The notes under the pieces: generated by a model
Databases searched by the model: none
The model's input: the letters and a program-made list of their open reading frames with translations, nothing else
What the model was told of the DNA's origin: nothing
From: Macrosoma leucophasiata
Taxonomy: Eukaryota; Arthropoda; Insecta; Lepidoptera; Hedylidae
Direction of reading: 5' to 3'
Length of the DNA: 64,000 nucleotides
NCBI GenBank assembly: GCA_036365455.1
Contig: JAWQUS010000003.1
Location: forward strand, 5,414,001 to 5,478,000
In this document: positions 21,198 through 32,804 of the stretch, piece by piece
How the letters are laid out: every line of letters begins with the position of its first letter
Position numbering within the stretch: position 1 is the first letter of the stretch
Made by a program: the position numbers and the translations under genes

Positions 21198-22199
21198 AAT
21201 TGTGTTTGTTAACTTTTTATTGTTGCTTGAATGGTGCCGTCTATGACGAACAAAATAGCACTTACGGATGATCAGCGCTGGTTCCTCAACCAGCACATGC
21301 TGAGTTAGAGCCAATTTGTAACAAATGTTTCTTACATACTCTCAAAAAAAATGTGTGTTGTTATTAACTTGCACAAGCTGACCTTGTATCTTTAATCCGC
21401 GATCACCAACCCGTATGTGAGGGGATTAAATGATCTGATATATATCTTTGTTGATATCTTTGGGGGAGTTTTTTGTTCAGCAGTCTTACAGCATAAACAA
21501 TGGTTATGCAAAATGTATGTATTTTAATATATAAACAGTGAAAATGTTCAACTCTTATTTGAAAATCCATTCAATATAACAAAGCTACGAGCATTTAACA
21601 AACAAACAGAAACCAGTGCCATCGCTAAATTCAATTCCAAATACAGAATATGAAATGAACTGCATTGGATTCACATATCTTGGAACACCAAATGGGTATT
21701 GTAATTTAGGTCGACAGCGTTCATATTTTATATGCGGTCCACCTCCCATTATATATCATTCGACGTCCACGTACCTTTAGGGGGAAGTAAATTGGATCGA
21801 GGAAACCGCAAAGCAATTTTGATCACTTGCCTCACGTAACTCCTCATTGATTCTTGCCGACACAATTCATTTTGCACTTTAGCGCGGCGACCGCAAGCGT
21901 TGTGGTTCCTTTTTACAATGTCCTTATGGATTTTCTTTCATGCAACGCTTTCTTTGACGAAATTTTACTTACATGCTGTTTTCTATAGGTATGTTAAATT
22001 AAAGATAAGTAGAAGATAGTATATAAGTTGTGTCTAAAAATATATGCCTATGTGTATCGTAATAAAGCGACAGGCTACGGACAACAGAGAGAGATATGAT
22101 CGCGTTTCCCTCTGATGTCGAATCAGAAGGAAGAGATCCGCATGAAAAAATCATCCCAATCGGTACAGGCGTTTTCAAATTATCGCTGAACATACATAA
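21198..22199. other. Intergenic DNA, nothing recognised
   Basis: No gene or repeat was identified. Confidence 0.35.
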
Positions 22200-22262
22200 A
22201 AACAAAAATCTAGACGAATTGAAAACCTCCTCCTTTTTTCGAAGTCGGTTTACTAACAAATC
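22200..22262 (+). mobile_element. Short retroelement-like tail
   Basis: It holds aattgaaaacctcctcc and cgaagtcggttta, matching gagaacctcctcc and cgtcggttaaaa at 49040-49075. This is a common lepidopteran repeat ending by memory; its class is not determined. The 71-codon open frame across it is not gene-like. Confidence 0.4.
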
Positions 22263-23338
22263 TATCAATATAAAAATACCTAGGCCATTTGATATTAATT
22301 TGATATCTTAATGAAATACCTACATAAATGATGTATCAAATTGCTTAAGAGTATGATCAGTCTCTTGGATCTCAGACACTGGAGATCTACCACCAATACC
22401 TTCATTATACATAATGATATAAATATCCAAATATACAAAACTCACGTTTCGTATTTGAAGACACCTACCTGTAAACAAAGAAAAACATATTACTTGTATT
22501 AATATATGAATCCATTACATGTATTTTACCTCGATTTACCGCTTCAGGGAAATAGAGACGACTTGCTTGCCCATTACATAAAGAAATATTGACCACTTGC
22601 TTACACAAAACAAAATTTTTAATATTAACTACGAGTGAAAAATAAAACCAAAAACGAAATAATTATTTTTTTTTATAGTTTACAATTTTACTTTTATTTA
22701 TCAAATTTACTTTATCAATCTTTTTTATTTACAAATCAGCTTGAAGATGGTTAAAGGATGTTGTGAAATTATTCCATTAGCCCCAATCGATTAGTAATCG
22801 TAATGTTTTGAATTTACAAATTGCAATTGCAGGTGAAGAAAATAAATAATATGAATCCATTTATGCAGATCATAATTACAGTAATTTAACGAATCAGAAT
22901 CAGAATAAGAATCAGAATCAGAAGTTATAAAGTGTGTCATGTGAATTTAACATTTATTGACTATCTATAATCTATTAAAGCGCCAGCGGTGGAAATCGAT
23001 GCTCCCGCGCAATTACTAATCTACCAAAAATGTTTCGATTTCGGAGGTGGCAAAGCAACTGCATCTTGACCTCTACTTTTTGTATATAACTGCAGTATTC
23101 AATTATCGTCGTTCAACATTTTGCCTGTTCCCTTACATAAAAAAACAATAAGAGTCAACACCAGCAGGACAATTTCATTCAAAAATATTGTTTGAATAAA
23201 ATTCAACAGTACGATCTCTACCAATAAGAACTGATATAAACGTAATAACTTTTAATTGAAACATCAACAAATGGCGTCTGAAGTAAATAATGTAGCAAAT
23301 ATTTAACTCTCGCAATCGCAATTCATTCATTTGCAAAT
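22263..23338. other. Intergenic DNA
   Basis: A family A terminal scrap lies at 22370-22392 (gacactggagatctaccacc). An aatcag microsatellite-like run lies at 22890-22921. Nothing else was recognised. Confidence 0.35.
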
Positions 23339-23581
23339 TTAACAATAACATTTGAAACATTTGCATAACGAATAAAAACACATTTTAATGAATGACCGAG
23401 TTGAATGGTAAACAGTGCAGATAACGAATGGGGCAAAGATAAAATTTGCTCTGGGGCGAAATGTTTGGCCAGACGATTTGCGTCGAACTATCTCGGCAAA
23501 CGCTTTGGTGGGAACCACGCGTCGCCTATCTGGTAAAATGTAAAAGCCTTTCCCATAAACGCTGTATCGTGTTGAGGCCAT
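23339..23581 (-). CDS. Uncharacterised 80-codon open frame, doubtful
   Basis: I do not recognise this frame. It starts MASTRYSVYGKGFYI, is basic in the middle (DRRRV, VRRKS) and turns hydrophobic after residue 45. It is not part of a repeat seen elsewhere in the window, which is the only reason to list it. Chance occurrence is the more likely explanation. Confidence 0.12.
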   Translation of the reverse strand: MASTRYSVYGKGFYILPDRRRVVPTKAFAEIVRRKSSGQTFRPRANFIFAPFVICTVYHSTRSFIKMCFYSLCKCFKCYC

Positions 23582-23776
23582 CCTGACTTTTTATCTAAAC
23601 CTGAAAACCTTTGATGTCTGGAAAAAATTGTCGTGTGGTTTTTTTGGTATCTGTTTGATTTTACCATTTAGTTACACGGAACTAATTTTAAATTATTACG
23701 TTCGTGTATTAACATCAGATATATTTACGATTGTTAATGAGGCTGTCCTTAATACAGTGCATATTGAGAAAAAGGC

Positions 23777-24087
23777 GGAGATGTCACGTCCCGACGCTTT
23801 CACATGCTCAACAATAAATATTGCACATCGAGCCTGCGAAAGAGACGATCGGCTCATTTCGATTTCGTAGAGCGTTATCTCTGTTGCACACTGCCTACGT
23901 AAGCACTGACAATCCGGTATTGGTCAAAACTTGATCAAAATGGTCGACAAACTTCAAATAGGTACGGTGCGAAAGAGATAACGCTATACAGACCCGAAAT
24001 AAGCATAAGTCTCCTTCCTAAGCTCGATGTGTAATATTTATTGTTGAGCACTGTACGTTAATGAAAGCGTCGGGACGTGACATCTCC
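23777..24087. repeat. Foldback enclosing an M2 MITE
   Basis: Perfect 26-bp arms lie at 23777-23802 (ggagatgtcacgtcccgacg plus ctttca) and 24062-24087 (its reverse complement). They sit just outside the terminal repeats of the M2 MITE at 23803-24053. The other M2 copies lack these arms. Confidence 0.85.
23803..24053 (+). mobile_element. MITE family M2
   Basis: The left end is catgctcaacaataaatatt; the right end, inverted, is cagtgctcaacaataaatat. The interior matches 36699-36956 closely. The left tip has lost the initial cagt seen in other copies. Confidence 0.8.
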
Positions 24088-24106
24088 ACCGCACTCAAAT
24101 AGAGGA

Positions 24107-24345
24107 GAACCATTCCACTAGTGCAGTCAGTCAGCCATACAACCCGTGCGAAATGGTTATACCATTCTAATAAGGCGTAATAGTAAAAAATATTATTTGC
24201 TCAGAATTTGCAGCAGCATCCTGCAATATAACTACTGCCACTGCAATCGCCAATCCGCATGTCATGCGTGGTGATTTAGGCATATTCGCCCCCAATTACG
24301 CAACAAAACTGTTAGAGGCATCTTTGGTAAAAGCTTTGTCTAGAA
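24107..24345 (+). mobile_element. RTE-tailed dispersed repeat, diverged
   Basis: It has attccactagtgcagtcagt, cgccaatccgcatgtcatgc and gtggtgatttaggc in the same order as the minus strand of 41406-41635. Confidence 0.5.
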
Positions 24346-24646
24346 ATAAACGTCTTACGCAGTGCATATTCACCAAAATTAAAATAATAGTTTTTTTTAT
24401 TTATTTATTCGTTAATATATTTATTTCAGCATAAACTAACAAAACATACTTAATAACTGAATAACAAGTTGATAATTGTTTATGCAGAGGTAAATTTACA
24501 GACAATTTTGATGGTGCTGCCCACACTAGGCAAGGCCTGTATCGTGGGATTCGTGGGCAATTTTTACGGTCTTACAAAAGATTATACCTCGGCTGTTTGT
24601 ATTACAATAACATATTATAGTTTATTGAATTTTAAACCTATATAAA

Positions 24647-24919
24647 CGTTACTTCACGCCTGTAATCCCCGAAGGGGTAGGCAGAGGTAAATGCATGCAT
24701 TCAAGCATACATGCAAACACCCACAATTCGCCGGTTACGTTTTGGCCCATGTAACAGGTGGCGAGCCTGTTGACATCTCCGGGCACATTACCAAACTTTG
24801 AGGTACTGGGAAATTTCCAGAAAATGGAAAAATCCTAATAGAACCAGAGACAAAGGCTTTTTCACCATTATCTCTGAGCAGTAGTGGCCCGCTACCACTA
24901 GGCTACCGAGGCAGTTTTT
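24647..24919 (-). mobile_element. Family C tRNA-headed SINE, 11-bp duplication
   Basis: It is flanked by acctatataaa at 24636-24646 and 24920-24930. The head on the minus strand starts gcctcggtagcctagtggta. This copy lacks the B-box part of the head present in 51252-51562, so the tRNA-like region is internally deleted. Confidence 0.8.
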
Positions 24920-24930
24920 ACCTATATAAA

Positions 24931-26282
24931 AATAAAAATAATATATATATAGTGATTGCTTCCTTTTTTTAAATGTGAACACTTTAAATCGTATTAAGGC
25001 TAATATAAAATGATATTTAAAAAAAACTTCTGAAATACTTAAGTACAATTAGAAATAAAAACCGGTCAAGTGCGTGCCACGCGCAGTGTAGGCTTCCGTA
25101 GTTTTTAGGTTTGTCTAAAAGTCTTCGTTGTAGCTGCATTGTGTCGTCAATGGTTGTAGGTCTCGAAATTTAAATAATTTCACCACTGTTGCAAAAAAAA
25201 TTAACAGTACGTGACCCTATTTAATGATTCTTTATCTTGTTTCAATAGTCTTTGTTTCATTAAAATAATTACACATATGGAGCAATGAGCGAATTCGACA
25301 CATCCATCATTAATTCGAATGTATAGTTTGCGTCATTGAACGATATAAGATTCTATTGCGCAAACTATTATTTGTTACTTCGATTACATTATTCAAAAGG
25401 CTTTTGACTGACGTTTGATCGACGTCGACTATAATTAGAGTCGATCGTCGGCAATCATGTCAAATTAGCTTTTAATTGAATAATTGTGCAAAATAAGTTC
25501 AAGCTATCTTTGAGATAATCAATCTTTGAGTTACCATTTAGTTGATGAAAAGAAAACAATGAAGCTGTACTCTAAAACTTTAGGGTTCCGTAGTATACAA
25601 GGAACAAAAAGGTGTGCTAACATCATTTTTGGATTTAGTTAAATGTTCGTGACTTATTAAGATAAATAATGACAATTTTCGTTAGAGTCAAGTGTCCCCC
25701 CCTCCCTCTACCAACAAAACGGTTGTTGTTAGAAATTCAAACCAAATACTCGAAATTTTTGAACGACGCCATAGAAAATATTTATATATTTTTTCAAGAT
25801 TCAAAGATTCAAGATTCATTACATTACACTTATTTTTTTTTTAACGTAATAGGCATACGTTCAAAAGTCTGCAGTATCGTCGTAGCGTTCATAGAATAGG
25901 TATGACCGCTTTAAAGTTTCTTTTTTTATAATTAAAATTTTATTTTGATATTCGACATTTGAGATTATTATTTGTAGTACAATTTTGTAGTACATATTTC
26001 AGAACAAATTGACATACAGGTGCACAATAGTTATAGTATGGGCATTGTACCATTCTTCTTGCTAGGCTATTTATTACAATAGTCTGTGTTAAGAAGAAGA
26101 GTAACGCCCCCCGGGTGGGTATAGCATGCAATTAAATTAGATGAGGCATTTACTTAATTATAGTAATTGCTAATGCGTAGGTAGGTAGGTACTACAATCA
26201 CATGACAAATTAGAATTATATTATGGACATTTGATTAAATAACTAATTATTTTAATTATTATAAACACAAAATGTACCTAAG
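24931..26282. other. Intergenic DNA
   Basis: GGTTCC-type scraps occur at 25065-25110 and 25580-25610. A short direct repetition of tcaagattcaaagattcaag lies near 25795. No gene seen. Confidence 0.35.
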
Positions 26283-26321
26283 TATATGTGCGTGTGTGAG
26301 TGTGTGTTTGTGAGTGCGCGT

Positions 26322-26352
<31 letters not shown>
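26283..26352. repeat. GT/TG microsatellite
   Basis: An imperfect then perfect (TG)n run, interrupted early by gagtgtg and gcgcg. Confidence 0.9.
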
Positions 26353-26353
<1 letters not shown>

Positions 26354-27131
26354 CATTATGTAAAATGCAATGTAAGTATGATGCATGTGTTGGTTTGAGT
26401 AAATTATTTTTTCGTGTAAAATGACTTATGACAACGTTAATAAGTATTGTTCTGTTTCTTCATAATTTAGATTGAGAAGGAAGTTACGAACTGCTTTTCG
26501 ACACTGGTATAAAGACAATTTATATATTGGTACTGATTTATTTATTTTGTTATATAAGAATGGGCCTAAGAAGTATACAAAACGTTTGACTAAAGTATAA
26601 TTGACTTTTGGGACATTACATATTAACGGTCTTATTCATAAAAAACGCTTATAGAAGGTTTATACCATTCATTAGTTAAAATGCTCTATAAGCCTATCAA
26701 ACGTTCTATAAACCTACCATAATTAAAATTCTGCTAATAGTCAAAATGTTTCCAGTGCAAGGAATTCAGTGGACAAATGGATCCAACAAGAGATCAAACA
26801 ATTGTCTACAAATTACGTGTAAAAATGACCTTATTTCGAATAGAAGAAAAAAAAATATGTTTATTATCTACGACACAGTGTCACAGGCGACATAACGTCT
26901 TGTTGAAAAATCGCGCGCATTTCGAAACATTTTTAATTTTTTAAGTATTTTAAGTATATCTTTACAACACCAACACCAACACCAACGCCAAAAAAGTAGC
27001 TGCCTGGCATGACCTACACGCTAAGTACGCATTAAGTACCTAATTACCTAATAATATTATTATATATATTATTATCCTTAATAACAATAAAACAACAGCA
27101 AGTATTTTAAACAATTTATTCTTTATTTCAG

Positions 27132-28462
27132 TTTTAACAATATGGCCCAGATTCCTAGAACATTACAACAACTGAAGGCTCAGTGGGGCATAATTAAAAT
27201 GTCGTCCAAAAAAAAGAAGTTTTTGGAACGGAAACATAGACTCCAAACCGGTGGTGGACCACCACCTGCTGTTGAATCACCAAGTGGCGAGGACATAGCT
27301 GTGTGGCTCCCCCATGAGTTCACGATAGACTCAAATTTGTTTGATTAAAATAGCCAAGTATGTTAAAATTTTTCACAAGTTTATTCAATAAATTATCTCA
27401 TTCCAAGTAGGCAAATATATACCTAATTCCTTAAATTTCAGAAATACACAGAAAAAAATATTGAACTAGAACTTGAAGAGACACAAAAACTACAACAGAT
27501 AGAACAAACAATTATAGAAAAGGAACAGGTGCCTCCACATGACTTGCCCATTTCAGGACTAGATGAAGCAGTAGGTAATGGCAGTAGGTATGTACTTATC
27601 TACTGCTACTTTTTATATTTAGTTCAATTACATCATATTATTATGTAATTGAATTTTAAACAATGTAATATGTAGTGAGTTTTTCTGAGAACCTTAAGTA
27701 TATTTAAGTAAGAAAGTAAGCAATATAAATGCCTAAACCAGGTTTTTATTTTAAATTTTGTTTAAGTTGGTGGAGCCAAGTACGTCCGGAATCCAGTCAA
27801 TCAGTGAGCAACCCATAAGAACAACAAAAACAAAAGTTACAAATCATAAAACAAAAAATAAAAAGGTATGTAATTTTTCTAATTATCAGTCATAAAATTA
27901 TGTAATATTTGAACACGAATAAAACTTATCAAAATAAAATTTCTAACTAATTGTATCATCAAATATAAATGAAAGTTTACAAGTAAAAATCAAAATTAAA
28001 AAAAAACAATATTATAGGTCTTAATCTTACCAGCTTTAACAATATTAAATATAATTATTATATATCAAGACTAAAGAGTAAAAAGACAATTTAGAAAATA
28101 TAGGTATGTATGTATCTTCACACCAGGTCCCTAACGGGGTAGGCAGAGAGTGTGGAGCGCCAGATATCCCGATCCTGACATACCTCCCATGCCTCATCTA
28201 CCTTCATCATTCTCTTCATACATGCACACCGATCCGAGTCCTAAGACTTTTAATCCCACCATCAGAGAGAACTCGACTATAGGTAATATACTCGTAATTT
28301 TATATTTCAGAATACAATTAAAACTAAAGAGAGTGCTGCATTACAAATAGCTGAAATAGAAACCAGTTGCAGAAAGGAATTGCATGAAGCGCAGATGGCC
28401 AACGAGAAACAAAAATTAACTAACTTACTTTTAAAAGTAGAAGTTTTCAAATGTAAACTATA
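27132..28462 (+). pseudogene. Harbinger partner protein, SANT/Myb-like, multi-exon, N-terminus missing
   Basis: In this superfamily the second protein binds DNA and brings the nuclease into the nucleus. Visible parts: an exon beginning after a tttcag acceptor at 27131 with residues MAQIPRTLQQLKAQW (ATG at 27142), then a lysine run and TGGGPPP, the usual linker of these proteins. Likely further exon pieces are at about 27442-27590 (acidic, Gln-rich), about 27777-27866 and 28311-28462. The last starts after a tttcag acceptor and ends in a helical EIETSCRKELHEAQMANEK stretch before TAA. The upstream exon that should hold the first SANT helices was not found, so the gene may be truncated. Splice sites are read by eye. 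Confidence 0.6.
28115..28235. mobile_element. Family E repeat fragment inside the Harbinger element
   Basis: It contains ggtccctaacggggtaggca, gagagtgtggagcgccag and acctcccatgcctc. The same string of blocks occurs at 34215-34318, 38085-38204 and 39180-39250. A family E insertion into a Harbinger intron is implied. Confidence 0.55.
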
Positions 28463-28518
28463 ATTTTATAAAAATAAATTAAAACTAATTCGTTAATATG
28501 GTATTTTTTAAATTAAAC

Positions 28519-29740
28519 TTATTCACTAAATAGCCTCTGAATAAAAGTTTGCAAGATTGCGTTTGCGTTTGCGCTTCCCCTTGTTCCTTTTGGAATCACT
28601 TCACCTCTTTCAATATCAGTATCATAATCTACCTGCATATCGCCATGGTCAACTGCAATATTGTGAAGCTCCGCTAGAGCAACTATCGCTGTTTTAACAT
28701 TCTCTAGCTTGCAGGTCATGCCATGTAAAAGACATTGAAAGCGCTGTTTCCACACTCCAAAGCAGCGTTCCACTGTATTCCGAGTGGCAATATGAGCTTC
28801 ATTATATTTTTCTTCGCTCTGATTTTGAGGCCTTAAGATGGGAGTGAAAAGATATGGCTCCAGTTTGTACCCAGAGTCACCCAAAAGTCTCCCTTTGAAC
28901 GACCCTGTCTCAAATCGCTCTTTCAGTGATGATTCATTAAAGATTCGGGCATCATGAGTAATACCTCTCCATCTAGCAACAATATCTCTAATACGGAGAT
29001 GTGCATCACAAGTTACCTGTAATAAACATAAAAGTATTCAATAATGAGGAACAAAAATAAATATCATTAGATGGTGTTGTTTCACAGTAAGATGCATAAA
29101 TAACCTGAACGTTTAAGGAGTAAAATCCTTTCCTATTAATGTAATATTGGGCTGCATCACCACCACATTTTCGAGTTCTGATGTGAGTGCAATCGATGCA
29201 TCCAACCACAGTTGGAAAATTTCTTATTGTGTGAAATTCTCTCATCATCAGTTCTTCTTCAGCAGGTTGCAGGCATTTTAATAAAATAGGATGAATGCCG
29301 AGCAATTGCAGAAGCAACTCGAGCACAAATACGACTTGTCGTAGCTTGGGAAAGTCCGTGGTGGTCCCCAGCATCTTCTTGAACCTACAATTTAAAGGTA
29401 AAACTTGAAAACGAGTATTCCAATTAGGCAATAGGTTACAATTGGATAGAATTTAAGAAACACTTACCTCTCGACGACCCTAATATCTTATGGCAGTTAA
29501 TACCTGGATTTCAGGTGAGGTGCCGGATCCTCTGCGATCAAATTCAAGATCGTCACGCATTAGGTTTATTATAAAAGTGGCTGTCATCTTGCTGAAGCGG
29601 TAACGCTTCCTAAAATCTTCTTCGTCCATAGAAAATGGGTCAATTCTTTCTCTGTATACTTTTGTACGAAGCGGACGGTTTTGTATGCGATCAATTGCTT
29701 CAATAGCATCTAAACTTTGTATTGCTTGCAATGCTTGCAT
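28519..29740 (-). pseudogene. HARBI1-like DDE transposase, three exons, two disabling changes
   Basis: This is the nuclease that cuts and joins Harbinger ends. Exon 1 is 29740-29468 (MQALQAIQSLDAIEAIDRIQ start, then a VYRERIDPFSMDEEDF block). Intron 1 is 29467-29385 (GT at 29467-29466, AG at 29386-29385). Exon 2 is 29384-29105, intron 2 29104-29017, and exon 3 29016-28519, ending in TAA. All junctions keep phase between codons. The catalytic residues are visible: first Asp in VVGCIDCTH (codon 29192-29194), second in GDSGY (28876-28878), and Glu in TVERCFG (28768-28770). There are 35 residues between the second and third, the DD35E of the superfamily. Total length is about 347 codons, near HARBI1 size. 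Defects are a TAG at 29480-29482 near the end of exon 1 and a 7-nt insertion near 29263-29273 that shifts the frame in exon 2. Confidence 0.9.
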
Positions 29741-30017
29741 TATTAATACAATTATTATTTGTTAGATACTTAATAAAAAACAATTTTGTGTTAAGCGATA
29801 TGCATTCATGTCACTGTCACTTTCAACAATCAGCTGTTGAATGTCGGCCATCTTTTGCCCTTATAGCACGGTTATAGTAGGGTTCTGGCCTCTATAACTT
29901 TATAGTGGGCTTATAGAGTACTTTAGCGCTAAAATGCTATTATGAATAACGTTTTTCTTATAGCATACTATAGCGAGGTCTTAGAGGTGTTATAACTTTT
30001 TATGAATAAGACCGTAA

Positions 30018-31130
30018 ATCTTTACGCCGTTTAGAGATCTCAACGTATGGGGTCTTGCGATGTTGTAACAGAATTGTGTTCAGTATAAAATGTTGTCGCA
30101 CATTGAGAACATTCCAGTCTTTATATAGTTCAGTGATAGGATAAAGGTGTTTCTTAAACGTAGATACCTTCAAAAGATGGTGTAAGATCCATACTTCAGT
30201 TATTTTATATATTATTTATATATTATTATAAATGTTTTTTTTAACCGTGAAGAAGACGATGATAACGGAGAGTAACCAACCCTTTTAATCATGAATTCTT
30301 TTTATAGGACGAGTTCAATGTTGGGCCCGCGCCTTGTACACTACTATATCAAAAGATAGAGAAAAGTACGTGAAATGATTGAAAAATACTCAAAAAATAA
30401 TTTGAATCGTTGCTTTTTATGCGCGAAAATATTTATTTTATGTAATATTTGTATGACAACAATATGAAATAAGAACTTGCGGACAAATTTTGATAAGCAA
30501 CCTAGTGGATATATATTCTTTAGAAAAATTAAAATTCTTTCTTAAAAATTAAGTTTGCAGCATACCTGGATGAACAAAATGATTCGACAGTGGGATCCTA
30601 ACCTATTAAGACAATTAATTGAATGTATAATAAACGATTTGAATAGCTGAAAATGATTTAGCATTTTATGCTTCTTCTCGCAATATAGCGTAGCGTACAA
30701 GGTGCAGACAGCAGCCCAAGATCCATACATTTTGGAACGTCTCCATTAATAATAATAAACTTACAATACGATCGATACCAAGTCTATCAAAACATAACGT
30801 TTACATAAATCTAATCACCATTGAGACTCTCACTAACACTGAATCAAAACTCAATTCTATAAATTTTCACTGATAAATTCATAAAAAAACACATCAAATG
30901 AATCAAGGATGTAACTGTTTTTCTTTTACTCATAAATCTAAAATGTGTTTGTTTGGAATGTTCAACGTTAAAAATTCAGTCGCTCATCCATTATAGGTAC
31001 TGCGGTACAACGTTTAGGTTAAAAAATGAGCGCACACAAACCTTGAATAATTTATTCTTTCACACCGGCGCTACAGTTTTTACAGTGATATAAAAACAAA
31101 CCACATTCAAAAACTCAGAGTTTTAAATAC
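30018..31130. other. Intergenic DNA, nothing recognised
   Basis: No convincing gene or repeat was seen. The 62-codon open frame at 30542-30730 lacks motifs. Confidence 0.35.
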
Positions 31131-31133
31131 TAA

Positions 31134-31271
31134 CCCCCTTATTCATAAAAGTACATTAGATACGTTTTAGCTATAGAATGCTTTGTCTTTGTCAGTTGCA
31201 TTGTCAAATGTGCAAGATAGAAAAAGACAAAGGAGAGCAACACTAGCTAAAATACGTTTATGAATAAGGGG
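31134..31271. mobile_element. MITE family M1 (CTTATTCATAAA ends), copy 1
   Basis: The ends are cccccttattcataaaagta and, inverted, ccccttattcataaacgta, flanked by TAA (31131-31133) and TTA (31272-31274). The interior is itself near-palindromic: ctttgtctttgtcag versus agacaaaggagagc. Other copies lie at 40061-40206, 51661-51807 and 53023-53168. Confidence 0.85.
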
Positions 31272-31312
31272 TTAGGCTAAAAAGGGATATAAAAGGCTCA
31301 CCTCTTGACCTC

Positions 31313-31405
31313 TGGTCATTGTGTGGGTGTCTATAGGCTGCAGTTATCACCTAATATCAATGTGAACTGAACGCTTGTTTGCCACTTTTATTACATAAAA
31401 AAAAA
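31313..31405 (+). mobile_element. Family A 3' tail fragment
   Basis: It reads gtgtgggtgtctataggctg, then acatcaatgtgaact-like tail sequence and gccacttttattacat before an A-run. It is 5' truncated, as LINE-mobilised copies often are. Confidence 0.7.
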
Positions 31406-31565
31406 TGTAAGGCGTCATATTACTACTTATTTTAATGTAAGTTCATAGTTACTGCAATTCATTCAGATTGCCAAGAATCCACTTGGGTTATCTTATTCGA
31501 TTAACCATTCGATTATTACAAATGTAACTTATGATGATGATGATTTATGATGATATGATGATTTT

Positions 31566-32605
31566 TAGCGATGGGCGACTCGAGCTAAATTGCCCGCACG
31601 AACCGAGCATGTCAGCCAACCCGAAAATTCGGGTTCTCTTTGCGCTGTAACGGGTTGACCCGTGACGCCATCAGGATAGCAGTCTCACGCGCGGGTCACG
31701 CTTTCGTCGTCGCCGCCGCAGAACAATTAGGTACCTTGCTTTCGGGCCGCGTAGCCGCGTACTCGCCGCGCGGCGTGCGATAACCGAGATGCCTACCCGT
31801 ATCGTATGTACGGGTTGTGCGAATGTTTAATTGCTCACGCATGCGCGTGAGCGTTCTAGTCTTACTTTGCTTGGGTGTTTTGGCGGGCTTTTATTAGTTT
31901 TATTTCGTAAAGCGTTCGACCACGGATAAGAGTGTAGGAAAGTGATTTATTGTAGTAAAATGTGACTTGTTGTGTTGTTTTCAAAACTCCATAAAAAGTT
32001 TCTAGTTAAATCCCCATCACTTTACTGGACTCATCTTATCATATTAATTATTTCTTATGGAACTATCTAATCATCGTCATCTTCCTAATGGATATTGGAC
32101 ATTCAATAAGAAAAAAGGACGCGGTGTTGAAGTTGGTATACCTACCTATATTTTATCTTTCACTCACACTACGTCATAGAGTAAGAGCCAGTAAGAGGTA
32201 ACGCGTTATAATATTTGAAGTAAGTACATTAACACAATACGAATTTAGCGCGCTTTTACAATGTCATGTTTTGATATTTTTTTAATGGAGTGATGGTGGC
32301 AAACTAACCAAACATGCATGTAGTTTACACGGATGTCATGTGATGATTGCAGCCTATAGATTTCTACAAAACCAGAGTATCGTTCAGCTTTTCTGTATAG
32401 GTATGGTTACGAGGGTTCATTGTTGACATGTGAACTACTGTGAACTTAGCTCAAACAATGAAGGCATTGCAAAGCAAGTAATTTCTCATACTAGGTACTT
32501 CTTATTTATATTTCAACCCGAATCAACCCGAGATGCAACCCGGGCTAGCGTCTATATTAGTTCGGGTCGCCTGGGTCGATAAAATTGCGACCCGTCCCAC
32601 CGCTA
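31566..32605. mobile_element. hAT-like nonautonomous DNA element, 1,040 bp
   Basis: It is flanked by perfect 8-bp duplications atgatttt (31558-31565 and 32606-32613), the hAT hallmark. Ends are TAGCGATGGGCGAC and, inverted, TAGCGGTGGGACGG, matching the TAGNGRTGGG pattern of many hAT termini. The left 300 bp are strikingly CpG-rich (gccgcgtagccgcgtactcg region) and hold gggttgacccg-type motifs that recur at the right end. There is no transposase-like frame. A family A tail fragment interrupts it at about 32277-32375. Confidence 0.88.
32277..32375 (-). mobile_element. Family A tail fragment nested in the hAT element
   Basis: It contains agtttacacggatgtcatgt and gatgattgcagcctatagat after a T-rich start. 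It is diverged and partial. Confidence 0.55.
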
Positions 32606-32607
32606 AT

Positions 32608-32804
32608 GATTTTACATTGCACTGTATTTATTATTGATGAGTTTATATAGTCAAATCACCTACCAGTCACCACGACAAACTTTCATCTGTTATACTATTC
32701 TATTGATATAACAACATAACAAGGAAGTCTAAGTGTTTGTGGTGAATGGTAGGCGATTTGACCATATAAACTCGTCAATAATAAATATAGTGCAATGTAA
32801 AATC
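32608..32804. mobile_element. Foldback MITE with about 60-bp arms
   Basis: The left arm gattttacattgcactgtat, continuing through tgatgagtttatatagtc, is matched inverted by the right arm ending agtgcaatgtaaaatc. Arms of about 60 bp show a few mismatches around a roughly 70-bp loop. Its left tip overlaps the hAT target duplication, so the hAT entered the first bases of this MITE. Confidence 0.8.

Larger units (their letters stand above)
26627..30014. mobile_element. PIF/Harbinger DNA transposon, 3,388 bp, with both genes
   Basis: The ends are CGGTCTTATTCATAAAAA and its inverted counterpart CGGTCTTATTCATAAAAAG, flanked by TAA at 26624-26626 and 30015-30017, the 3-bp TWA duplication of this superfamily. 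Inside are two convergent genes: a SANT/Myb-like protein on the plus strand (27132-28462) and a HARBI1-like nuclease on the minus strand (29740-28519). Subterminal regions repeat cttatag-type motifs (26644-26720 and 29855-29990), possible binding sites (inference). A SINE-like scrap (family E) sits in the last intron of the plus-strand gene. The nuclease carries two visible disabling changes, so this copy is probably inactive but young. Confidence 0.92.
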
